Below the pieces are notes generated by a model. That model was not told the DNA's origin, made no database searches, and worked only from the letters and a program-made list of their open reading frames with translations. A stretch of 64,000 nt of DNA from Flavobacterium tiangeerense (GTDB taxonomy: Bacteria; Bacteroidota; Bacteroidia; Flavobacteriales; Flavobacteriaceae): positions 124,001 to 188,000 of the forward strand of contig NZ_VLKO01000002.1 in assembly GCF_007830355.1 (NCBI RefSeq), read 5' to 3'. Shown one piece after another: positions 17,062 to 24,422 of this stretch. Position 1 is the stretch's first letter; each line of letters begins with the position of its first letter. Position numbers and translations under genes: made by a program.

Positions 17062-17229
17062 ATGAAAACCAAAATATGTGAAATTTGCTCTATAGCAGCC
17101 GATACTATGTTTCGGGTTCAAATTAAAGCAGGAAAAAATTGGATTTTCGTTTGTCAATCTTGCTGCGAAAAATCAAAATCATTGCCCACTTACAGATATG
17201 GTGGCACGTGGAAAGGAAAACGCCACTAA
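17062..17229 (+). CDS. 55-residue zinc-ribbon-like protein
   Basis: The ORF runs from ATG 17062 to TAA 17229. Residues 6-9 are CEIC and residues 32-33 lie in 'VCQSCCEKSKS', giving two Cys pairs suited to a single zinc site; the C-terminus is 'YRYGGTWKGKRH'. I remember near-identical short proteins as conserved hypotheticals in flavobacteria. A longer frame that overlaps it is only the upstream extension of the S46 peptidase gene. It could bind nucleic acid, but nothing proves it. Confidence 0.7.
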   Translation: MKTKICEICSIAADTMFRVQIKAGKNWIFVCQSCCEKSKSLPTYRYGGTWKGKRH

Positions 17230-17306
17230 AACACTTTTTAATTACATTATCGTTCCTATTAATAATCAATTTGTATCACACTTTTTTCAAACTAAATTAT
17301 ATACTA

Positions 17307-19481
17307 ATGAAATTTTTAAAATTATTCTTATTACTATTTGTCATTCAAACACAAGCACAACAAGGCGGCATGTGGATTCCCTCTTTATTGAAAGGAATGA
17401 ATGAAACCGAAATGAAGAATCTTGGCATGAAAATGTCAATAAAAGACATTTATGATGTAAATCAGTCTAGTATGAAAGACGCAGTACCGCATTTTAATGG
17501 TGGCTGTACTTCTGAAGTGATTTCCCCAAAAGGCTTATTACTTACCAATCACCACTGCGGTTATTCTCAAATTCAATCGCACTCATCAGTTGAAAAAGAT
17601 TATTTAGCTGATGGATTTTGGGCCTATAAAATGGAAGACGAATTGCCAAACGAAAATTTGACTGTTACTTTTATGGTAAAAATTGAAGACGTAACTACGC
17701 AAATACTTGAAGGTACAGCAACACTAGCAAACGAAGCTGACAAACAAAAAAAGATTCAAGAAAACATCACCAAATTAAGTGCCTCTTTCCCGAAAGAATC
17801 TTGGCAAGAAAACAAAATTCGTACTTTTTATGAAGGTAATCAATACCTTCTTTTTGTAACAGAGACTTTTTCTGATGTGCGTTTGGTTGGTGCGCCGCCT
17901 ACATCAATAGGGAAATTTGGGTCTGACACCGACAATTGGGTTTGGCCACGTCATACTGGCGATTTTTCATTATTCCGAATTTATGCTGATAAAAATAATC
18001 GTCCCGCAAAATACTCCAAAGACAATTTCCCTTACACTCCAAAACACTTCTTACCTATTTCTCTTGACGGTGTAGCCGAAGATGATTTTACGCTTGTTTT
18101 TGGTTACCCAGGAAAAACCAATGAATACCTACCATCTATAGCCATCGAACAAATTGTCAACGAACTTAATCCTGCAAAGATTGAAATACGCGATAAAGCC
18201 TTAAAAGTAGCCGACGGATTCATGCGTAAAGACAATGCTATTAAAATTCAGTACGCCTCTAAATATGCTAGTATTGCTAATTACTGGAAAAAATGGATTG
18301 GCGAAACCCAAGGACTTCAAAAATCGAATGCTGTAGCAGTAAAAAGAGAGGCCGAAAAAGCTTTTCAGCAAAAAATTACTAAAGCAGGTAAAGAAAAAGA
18401 ATACGGTACACTCTTAGCTGATTTTGATAAAAACTATAAAGCAATTGCTCCTTACGCGCTAGCTAGAGATTACTTTATGGAAACCGTACAACGCAATACT
18501 GAACTATTGAGTACCGCCTTCAGATTGTATCAATTAGAACAAGTATACAAATCAAAAGGGGAGCAAGCCTTTACAGATCGAAAAAACAATTTAGTTATAG
18601 GCTTGACTGATTTTTATAAAAACTTCAATGCTACCGTTGACGAAAAAGTTTTTGAACAATTGATAGCATTGTACGCTACAAAATCCCCAAAACAATTTTT
18701 ACCGAAAAGTTTAGAAAATATTGACGCCAAAAGTCTAGCTACATCAATATACACCGATTCAAGATTAACTAGCTTCAACGGCTTAAAAGAAGTGTTAACT
18801 GGAGACGCGCCAACCGTTTTAGCGAATTTAAATAAAGATCCTGGATATCTTTTAGCAAAAGAACTTGCAGATAGCTACAACACACTTGTAGCTCCTAAGT
18901 ATGACGAAATCAACCAAACGATTACGGCATTGCAACGCATGTATATGAAGGCGCAATTAGAACTTAATACCGATAGTAGAATTTTCCCAGATGCAAACAG
19001 TACCTTACGTGTTACTTATGGAAAAGTAAAAGGCTACGAACCCAAAGATGCTACACTGTACACCCCAATAACGTATTTAGATGGTGTAATGGAAAAATAC
19101 ATTCCTGGTGACTACGAGTTTGATGTTCCAAAAAAACTGATCGATTTGTATCAAAAGAAAGACTATGGTGAGTATGCTGAAAACGGAAAAATACCAGTAT
19201 GTTTCATAGGTACAAACCATACTACTGGAGGCAACTCAGGAAGCCCTGCTCTAGACGCTAGTGGTAACTTGATAGGTTTGAACTTTGACCGTGTTTGGGA
19301 AGGTACAATGAGTGATATCTATTACGACCCAAGTATCTGTAGAAACATCATGGTAGACATCCGCTATGTGGTCTTCATTATGGATAAATACGCTGGGGCG
19401 AAAAATCTAATCAATGAGTTGAAACTGGTACACCCAAAAAAAAGTAAAAGATTGACAACAAAAAAGTTAAACACAAAATAA
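17307..19481 (+). CDS. S46 family dipeptidyl-peptidase, DPP11-like
   Basis: A 724-residue periplasmic exopeptidase releasing N-terminal dipeptides. It has a signal peptide ('MKFLKLFLLLFVIQTQAQ'), 'LLLTNHHCGY' (catalytic His near residue 82), 'GKFGSDTDNWVWPRHTGDFS' and the nucleophile in 'TTGGNSGSPAL' (Ser ~644). Eighteen residues after that Ser is Arg in 'LNFDRVWEG'. In the P. gingivalis enzymes the equivalent position is Gly in DPP7 and Arg673 in DPP11, so Asp/Glu specificity is predicted. ATG 17307 is preferred because the 56-codon upstream extension overlaps the zinc-ribbon gene and precedes the signal peptide. Confidence 0.92.
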   Translation: MKFLKLFLLLFVIQTQAQQGGMWIPSLLKGMNETEMKNLGMKMSIKDIYDVNQSSMKDAVPHFNGGCTSEVISPKGLLLTNHHCGYSQIQSHSSVEKDYLADGFWAYKMEDELPNENLTVTFMVKIEDVTTQILEGTATLANEADKQKKIQENITKLSASFPKESWQENKIRTFYEGNQYLLFVTETFSDVRLVGAPPTSIGKFGSDTDNWVWPRHTGDFSLFRIYADKNNRPAKYSKDNFPYTPKHFLPISLDGVAEDDFTLVFGYPGKTNEYLPSIAIEQIVNELNPAKIEIRDKALKVADGFMRKDNAIKIQYASKYASIANYWKKWIGETQGLQKSNAVAVKREAEKAFQQKITKAGKEKEYGTLLADFDKNYKAIAPYALARDYFMETVQRNTELLSTAFRLYQLEQVYKSKGEQAFTDRKNNLVIGLTDFYKNFNATVDEKVFEQLIALYATKSPKQFLPKSLENIDAKSLATSIYTDSRLTSFNGLKEVLTGDAPTVLANLNKDPGYLLAKELADSYNTLVAPKYDEINQTITALQRMYMKAQLELNTDSRIFPDANSTLRVTYGKVKGYEPKDATLYTPITYLDGVMEKYIPGDYEFDVPKKLIDLYQKKDYGEYAENGKIPVCFIGTNHTTGGNSGSPALDASGNLIGLNFDRVWEGTMSDIYYDPSICRNIMVDIRYVVFIMDKYAGAKNLINELKLVHPKKSKRLTTKKLNTK

Positions 19482-19632
19482 AGTCAAATTTTGCTCAAAA
19501 ATTAATAACAAGAAAAACACCGTTTGTTTTATTAAAATTGGCACAAAAATTGTAATCAAATACAGTGTTGGTAAAAAGTATATTATTTTTCAAAAAAAAA
19601 ATAAAAAAATATTTTACATATTAAAAAATTTA

Positions 19633-19640
19633 TATCTTTG
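19633..19640 (+). promoter_or_regulatory. -7 promoter box for the repeat lipoprotein
   Basis: TATCTTTG matches TAnnTTTG and lies 37 bases before ATG 19677. The region upstream is almost pure A/T with no clear -33 TTG. Confidence 0.5.
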
Positions 19641-19676
19641 CCACGAATTAATAATTAACCTTTATATTAAATTAAG

Positions 19677-19901
19677 ATGAAAAAAGTATTTTTAAGTTTA
19701 GCTGCTGTTGCTGTATTAACTGTTGTTTCTTGTAAAAAAGCTGATGCTCCTGCTGAGGATGCTGCTGCTGTAGTTGATTCTGCTGCTGCTGTTGTTGATT
19801 CTGCTGCTGCTGTAGTTGATTCTGCTGCAACTGTTGTTGATTCTGCTGCTGCTACTGCTACTGAAGCTGCTGAAGTTGCTACTGAAGCTGCAAAAAAATA
19901 A
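19677..19901 (+). CDS. Small lipoprotein with heptad repeats
   Basis: A 74-residue protein with a lipoprotein signal ('MKKVFLSLAAVAVLTVVSC', lipid Cys ~19). The mature chain is almost entirely Ala, Val, Asp, Ser and Thr, with four tandem AAxVVDS heptads encoded by 21-bp DNA repeats (about 19762-19848), then 'ATEAAEVATEAAKK'. It should form an amphipathic helix in the periplasm, loosely like Lpp-type lipoproteins, but without their C-terminal Lys-Tyr-Arg-Lys end. The DNA repeats could change copy number by slippage. Confidence 0.75.
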   Translation: MKKVFLSLAAVAVLTVVSCKKADAPAEDAAAVVDSAAAVVDSAAAVVDSAATVVDSAAATATEAAEVATEAAKK

Positions 19902-19925
19902 TTAGAACTCAATTCTAAAAATTTT

Positions 19926-19958
19926 AAGAGCCATCCGCCTTGCGAGATGGCTTTTTTA
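19926..19958 (+). terminator. Intrinsic terminator after the repeat lipoprotein
   Basis: AGAGCCATC and GATGGCTTTTTT flank a 10-base loop. Confidence 0.82.
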
Positions 19959-19977
19959 TTGGAGTACAGTCATAATT

Positions 19978-20017
19978 AAAAAGAGCGCTTGGATTTGATT
20001 CCAAGCGCTCTTTTTTA
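19978..20017 (-). terminator. Terminator for the convergent hypothetical gene
   Basis: AAAAAGAGCGCTTGG pairs with CCAAGCGCTCTTTTTT across an 8-base loop. The U-run works on either strand; the position suits the minus-strand gene that ends at 20034. Confidence 0.85.
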
Positions 20018-20033
20018 GTTTACAATATTTAGT

Positions 20034-20411
20034 TTAATCTTCTAAAAATATCAAATCATTCGACGTAAAATCTAACGTCTCAGATACCGATGCGTAGCGT
20101 ACAATTTCATCAATACCTTTCTGAAGACGCAAGGACGTGGTATACTTTCTACTTGTTGCAAAATGACTCCCCTCAAGCATGAGCTTAAAATAAAATTTAC
20201 CTGACGTAGATTTGAACTTTAAAAAATCAGCAGTATCACTTTTAAGTTTAAATTGCTCAATGGTTTCCTCACATTCAAACTTCAACTCATAACTCAAACT
20301 TGTAAAAACTACCTTCCCTTTTCTAGAAGTAAAAACAAATTTATACTCCTCATTATACCGCTTACTAATTACAAAAGCACCCATACATATTATTAAAAAG
20401 ATAAAAAACAA
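20034..20411 (-). CDS. Hypothetical protein with N-terminal membrane anchor
   Basis: A 125-residue product if it starts at TTG 20411, which directly follows an in-frame stop; this start gives a hydrophobic anchor 'FFIFLIICMGAFVIS'. ATG 20384 would remove most of the anchor and leave about 116 residues. The soluble part looks beta-rich ('YKFVFTSRKGKVVFTSLSYELKFEC', 'FYFKLMLEGSHFATSRKY'). No family is recognised. It is transcribed alone, toward the lipoprotein gene. Confidence 0.55.
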   Translation of the reverse strand: MFFIFLIICMGAFVISKRYNEEYKFVFTSRKGKVVFTSLSYELKFECEETIEQFKLKSDTADFLKFKSTSGKFYFKLMLEGSHFATSRKYTTSLRLQKGIDEIVRYASVSETLDFTSNDLIFLED

Positions 20412-20463
20412 TTAACCCACTAACAACTAAAACCACAGATAATCAGCAATAAAAAAAGGTCAT

Positions 20464-20494
20464 AAAAAAAGCCCCTTCAAACGAAGGAGCTTTG
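20464..20494 (-). terminator. Terminator of the tRNA-Gly/tRNA-Leu unit
   Basis: On the minus strand AGCTCCTTC pairs with GAAGGGGCT (one wobble) and is followed by a 7-T run, directly past tRNA-Leu. Confidence 0.8.
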
Positions 20495-20580
20495 TACTCA
20501 GAGCGGGACTTGAACCCGCACGAACATTGCTGTTCACTGGATTTTAAGTCCAGCGTGTCTACCAATTTCACCATCCGAGC
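20495..20580 (-). tRNA. tRNA-Leu (anticodon TAA)
   Basis: An 86-base class II tRNA. The acceptor arm GCTCGGA pairs with TCTGAGT with two wobbles; the anticodon stem CTGGA/TCCAG encloses the TAA anticodon; a long variable arm (GTGAACAGCAATGTTCGT region) and the GGGTTCAAGTCCC T-arm are present. It is co-transcribed with tRNA-Gly. Confidence 0.95.
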
Positions 20581-20595
20581 ATTAAGAGGTGTTCG

Positions 20596-20668
20596 AGCGA
20601 AAAACGGGGCTCGAACCCGCGACCTCGACCTTGGCAAGGTCGCGCTCTACCAACTGAGCTATTTTCGC
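20596..20668 (-). tRNA. tRNA-Gly (anticodon GCC)
   Basis: A 73-base tRNA. The acceptor GCGAAAA pairs with TTTTCGC; the D arm is AGCTCAGTTGGTAGAGC; the anticodon stem CGACC/GGTCG encloses loop TTGCCAA; the T-arm is CGGGTTCGAGCCCCG. Discriminator base is T, as usual for bacterial tRNA-Gly. Confidence 0.95.
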
Positions 20669-20714
20669 ATTTTGTATTTAAAAGAACCGCATTACTTGAT
20701 TCGTATTGCGGTTG

Positions 20715-20744
20715 CAAATTTAACACATTTATTGAATTAAACAA
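20715..20744 (-). promoter_or_regulatory. Promoter of the tRNA-Gly/tRNA-Leu unit
   Basis: On the minus strand TTG (20744-20742), a 19-base spacer and TAAATTTG (20722-20715) form a full Bacteroidota promoter about 47 bases before tRNA-Gly. Confidence 0.7.
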
Positions 20745-21098
20745 GCCTTTTTTATAAAAAAATTAAACCAAAAATGTAATGCACTGATTTACTATTTTTT
20801 ATAAACAAAAATAATTAATCCTGACGTATTAACCATAATGTATCTAAAGAGCGGGAAAAGTACAACTTTGTCTATTATCTAATTTATGGAGCTAAAAAAT
20901 GAAATTAATGAGTTTGAACATGAAGTTACAAATACATATTGTTGTTACATTTATAAAGCTTTAGATAATCGAACTATTCTTGCAATAAAATCAGAATAAT
21001 TATACCTGTATTCTTAATTTTAAGTATTTTAGCTATTATAGCCAAAGCTGTTAATTTAAAGAATACCTGTTGCAATTATAAAATTTTAAACTATCCCA
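20745..21098. other. AT-rich intergenic region
   Basis: About 350 bases with no convincing gene. A 37-codon frame at 20886-20999 (+), MELKNEINEFEHEV onward, might be a fragment or a microprotein, but nothing supports translation. No strong hairpin is seen. The region ends with the A-rich leader of the GLPGLI gene. Confidence 0.4.
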
Positions 21099-21773
21099 AT
21101 GAAAAAAGTAGTGCTAATAATCCTGTTTTTCATATCAATGCCAACGAGTTTTTCTCAAACATTGAGAGGAATTTACATCAATCAAACTCTTGAAGGTGTG
21201 GGAGACGATTCCAAATTAAGTGAAACTTCAAAAATACCAAAGGTGTATGAATATGTTTTTCATGATAACAAATCATCACAAAAATTAATTAACAGCCGTG
21301 GCACTACTGTAGATACCCTAATTCAAAAATATGAAAAATATGACATTCTAGTAGAGTCTACTATCAAAACCGTAGGGATTTCTAAGTCAACAATAATAAA
21401 AGACTTTAAAGCAAATACTTACCTAAGAAATTTTGAAAGTGATGGCACAGAAACCTATACTCAACAACCAATACCATTGTACGAGTGGACTATAACCAAT
21501 GAGACAAAGATGATCAACGGTTTTAACTGTAAAAAAGCCACAACAAATATGAATACTGGAAGAAGAACATTTAATGTTGAAGCTTGGTTTTGTGAAGACG
21601 TACCTATCAATGATGGACCTATATCACTGAATGGTCTGCCTGGTTTTATATTTGAGGCTTCATCTGGAAAAATATTTAACTTTAAATTTAAAAATTTCAC
21701 CTTTAGTGAAACAGAAAAAACAATCATAGAACCCATAAAAACTGTTGTAAAACTTGAAGTTTTAAAGAATTAA
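21099..21773 (+). CDS. GLPGLI family protein
   Basis: A 224-residue secreted protein with a signal peptide ('MKKVVLIILFFISMPTSFS') and the family-naming motif as 'SLNGLPGFIFEASSG' near residue 175; 'MINGFNCKKATTNMNTGRRTFNVEAWFCEDVPI' is also typical. GLPGLI proteins are Bacteroidota-specific and often lie next to carboxypeptidase-regulatory/TonB-dependent outer-membrane proteins, as here: the next gene starts 9 bases after this stop. A peptide- or metal-related envelope role has been suggested for the family, but the function is unknown. Confidence 0.88.
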   Translation: MKKVVLIILFFISMPTSFSQTLRGIYINQTLEGVGDDSKLSETSKIPKVYEYVFHDNKSSQKLINSRGTTVDTLIQKYEKYDILVESTIKTVGISKSTIIKDFKANTYLRNFESDGTETYTQQPIPLYEWTITNETKMINGFNCKKATTNMNTGRRTFNVEAWFCEDVPINDGPISLNGLPGFIFEASSGKIFNFKFKNFTFSETEKTIIEPIKTVVKLEVLKN

Positions 21774-21782
21774 ATTTTAAAA

Positions 21783-24419
21783 ATGAATTACAAATCAGTA
21801 TTTTACATCTTTATTTTTTGGCTTTTTTATCATACCGCGTTATTTGCACAAATTAAAATTCAAGGTACTGTTGTAGATGATACCAATCGCGTTATTGAAA
21901 ATGCGAATATAATTATTAAGGAAGTGAATTCAGATGCAATTTTACAATTTACAAAATCTAACAACAATGGTGTATTTCAACTACAAAACTTAAAAAAATC
22001 AACTAATTATCTACTTAAAATAAGTCATTTAGGTTTAAAAACATTAGAAAAAAGAGTTGAAGTACAACAAGAAAATATGATCCTTCCCGTGATAACACTT
22101 TCTAGAAACGCTCAAGCACTAAATGAAATTATTTTGGAAGCAAAAAAAAGCGCTATAAAAATAAGTGGTGACACAACAAAATACAATGTAGATTATTTTA
22201 AAAACGGCACAGAAAATAATCTTAAAGATCTTCTTAATAACATTCCTGGAATTAAGACCAATAGCAAAGGTAAAATAGTTGTGAATGGTCAAGAGATTAA
22301 TGAATTACTCATTGACGGAGAAAATTTATACAAAAAACAACATCAATTAGCTACCGAAAATTTAGCATCTGATGCTGTAAAATCAATAGAATTATATAAA
22401 AACCACACCTCATTTGATCAATTAAAAACCAATCATCCATCTGGTGCAACAGCCTTAAATATATTACTTAAAGATAGTTATAAAAATAAAATTAAAGGCT
22501 CTATACAAGCTGAAAGTAATTCTCGAGATCGTAAACAAATCAGTTCTAACCTTTACAGTTTTACAAAGAAAAATAAATTTTCATTAATACAAAATAGTAA
22601 TAACTTAGGCAAAAAAGGAATTGGAGATGATGATTATTTCTCAATTACAGAGGGAGATGATGAACAACTAAAAACTAGAGAAAGCGGCGTTGTCTATGCA
22701 AATTCTACTGATTTACCTCAGTTTTTAAAAATTGGAGAAAATGCAGTAAAATTAAATACTAACTTTTTTAATCTCGCTAATATTTATAGTCCAACAAAGA
22801 AAACGAAAGTTTCCTTTTTTTCCATATTCAATAATTCTGATGTAACTCAAAAAATAGTTACACAACAAAGTTTCACAGATTCAAAGCTGACCTTTACTGA
22901 AAAAATAAATTCTTTTGAAAAAAATAATTTTGGCGTAGCCAATTTAAAACTTGTTCATAAAAGAAATGAAAACACTCTCTTTAAACTCGAAAACAGATTA
23001 ATTCATGATGCCATACAAGGTAATAACGATATTAATAATCTAGAATCTGAAAACAGCATTAATCAAAACAATGAATCGAATAAAATTTTATTTAAAAGCA
23101 ACTTTAGTCTTTTAAAAAAAATAAAGAACGATTTTCTTACCGTAAATACATTTTTTAATACTAATAACTTGTCAACTGCAGGGCAAATTTTTTCTAATCA
23201 ATCTTTTCTTAATTTAAACTTTGAAGATGACTTTGTTTTTAAACAAAATGGTAACAATCGTTATCAAAAATCTGGTTATGATGCTACCTACAACCTAAAC
23301 TTAAAAAAAGTTTCTATTGATTTAAAAGCGGACTATGCTATTCATAAACACAACTTTAAAACTTTGAGCACCACAAACCCTGAATATTTTAATAGTTTTA
23401 AAAATACTAGCGAACAAGCTTCTCAAGAAATAGGATTGACCTATCCTGTCTTTACAAAAGCTCGACTTTTATTCCGTTTAAACAATAATCAGATATTACA
23501 TACCATCAATGATAATGAAAAATTATCTAATAATTTCATAGGCTATTCTACGTCATTTAAACTAAAATTCAATAGTAATTCTACCTTAGAACTGTCTAAC
23601 TCATTTAACAATAGCGTTACAAATCAGGAAAATATTATACCTGACTACATTATAAAAGACTATCGAAGCATCCTAGAAAATGAAAACCTAAAACCTAACA
23701 CCTTATTCCCTTCAAACAAATTTAATATCAACTTTTTTAAGTTTAATGTTAGTAAAAACACAGCCCTAATTTTAAACGCAAGTCACACCTACAGTAACAA
23801 AGCGTTAAGTTCTAATTTGATTTATAAAAATAATTACACCATATCTCAATTTACAACAAGTCCAAAAGACAAATTAACAACAGTAATGCTATTTTTTGAC
23901 AGAAAAATTAAAACTTTTCATGTAGATTTCAATATCAATTTTACAAGTGTAGAAAAAGAATTTTTTATAAATTCTATTCTTTCAAAATATAGCTCAAACT
24001 ATTTTTCTAATTCTGTTAACTTAAAATCTAATTTCAAACATTCACCTATTCATTTAAAAATAGGCTGTAATTATTCCTTTTCAGATTTTACTAATAACGG
24101 TTTAAAAAACAAACAATACACTTTACAAAATTACATAGGTTTAAATGGTATGTTTAAAAAAGACTTTTATTGGAATTTAGCAGCTACAAATACAATATTT
24201 AAATTAGATAGTTCTGAAAGAAGAATGCTTCAAATATCACCTAACATACGATATTCTAGTAAAAATTCAAATTGGGAATTCTACTGTAATGCTCATAATA
24301 TATTAAATATCAACAATGCGGAAATACTTACTAATAGCAACAATATAGGATTCAACACAGAAACTATCGTTTCAACATTAGCCGGTTATATCAATATTGG
24401 TGCTAAATATAAATTTTAA
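21783..24419 (+). CDS. TonB-dependent receptor-like outer-membrane protein with carboxypeptidase-regulatory domain
   Basis: An 878-residue protein with a signal peptide, an N-terminal CarboxypepD_reg-like domain ('IQGTVVDDTNRVIENANIIIKE', residues ~26-110), a plug-like part ('NLKDLLNNIPGIKTNSKGKIVVNGQEINELLIDGENLYKK') and a long Asn/Ser/Lys-rich C-terminal region with alternating strands ending in an aromatic-type terminus ('YINIGAKYKF'). It forms an operon with the preceding GLPGLI gene. The barrel probably lies in the outer membrane; no transported substrate can be inferred. It ends 3 bases before the convergent mutS stop. Confidence 0.85.
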   Translation: MNYKSVFYIFIFWLFYHTALFAQIKIQGTVVDDTNRVIENANIIIKEVNSDAILQFTKSNNNGVFQLQNLKKSTNYLLKISHLGLKTLEKRVEVQQENMILPVITLSRNAQALNEIILEAKKSAIKISGDTTKYNVDYFKNGTENNLKDLLNNIPGIKTNSKGKIVVNGQEINELLIDGENLYKKQHQLATENLASDAVKSIELYKNHTSFDQLKTNHPSGATALNILLKDSYKNKIKGSIQAESNSRDRKQISSNLYSFTKKNKFSLIQNSNNLGKKGIGDDDYFSITEGDDEQLKTRESGVVYANSTDLPQFLKIGENAVKLNTNFFNLANIYSPTKKTKVSFFSIFNNSDVTQKIVTQQSFTDSKLTFTEKINSFEKNNFGVANLKLVHKRNENTLFKLENRLIHDAIQGNNDINNLESENSINQNNESNKILFKSNFSLLKKIKNDFLTVNTFFNTNNLSTAGQIFSNQSFLNLNFEDDFVFKQNGNNRYQKSGYDATYNLNLKKVSIDLKADYAIHKHNFKTLSTTNPEYFNSFKNTSEQASQEIGLTYPVFTKARLLFRLNNNQILHTINDNEKLSNNFIGYSTSFKLKFNSNSTLELSNSFNNSVTNQENIIPDYIIKDYRSILENENLKPNTLFPSNKFNINFFKFNVSKNTALILNASHTYSNKALSSNLIYKNNYTISQFTTSPKDKLTTVMLFFDRKIKTFHVDFNINFTSVEKEFFINSILSKYSSNYFSNSVNLKSNFKHSPIHLKIGCNYSFSDFTNNGLKNKQYTLQNYIGLNGMFKKDFYWNLAATNTIFKLDSSERRMLQISPNIRYSSKNSNWEFYCNAHNILNINNAEILTNSNNIGFNTETIVSTLAGYINIGAKYKF

Positions 24420-24422
24420 TTG

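Noticed and set aside
17139..17306. 56-codon upstream extension of the S46 peptidase
   Set aside because: It overlaps the 55-residue zinc-ribbon ORF in another frame and precedes the true signal peptide.
19667..19912. Ala/Ser/Thr-rich ORF antisense to the repeat lipoprotein
   Set aside because: It is the mirror of the 21-bp repeats; the plus-strand frame has the signal peptide, promoter box and terminator.
20443..20740. ORFs on both strands across the tRNA-Gly/tRNA-Leu genes
   Set aside because: They translate the tRNA genes and their complements, a well-known artefact.
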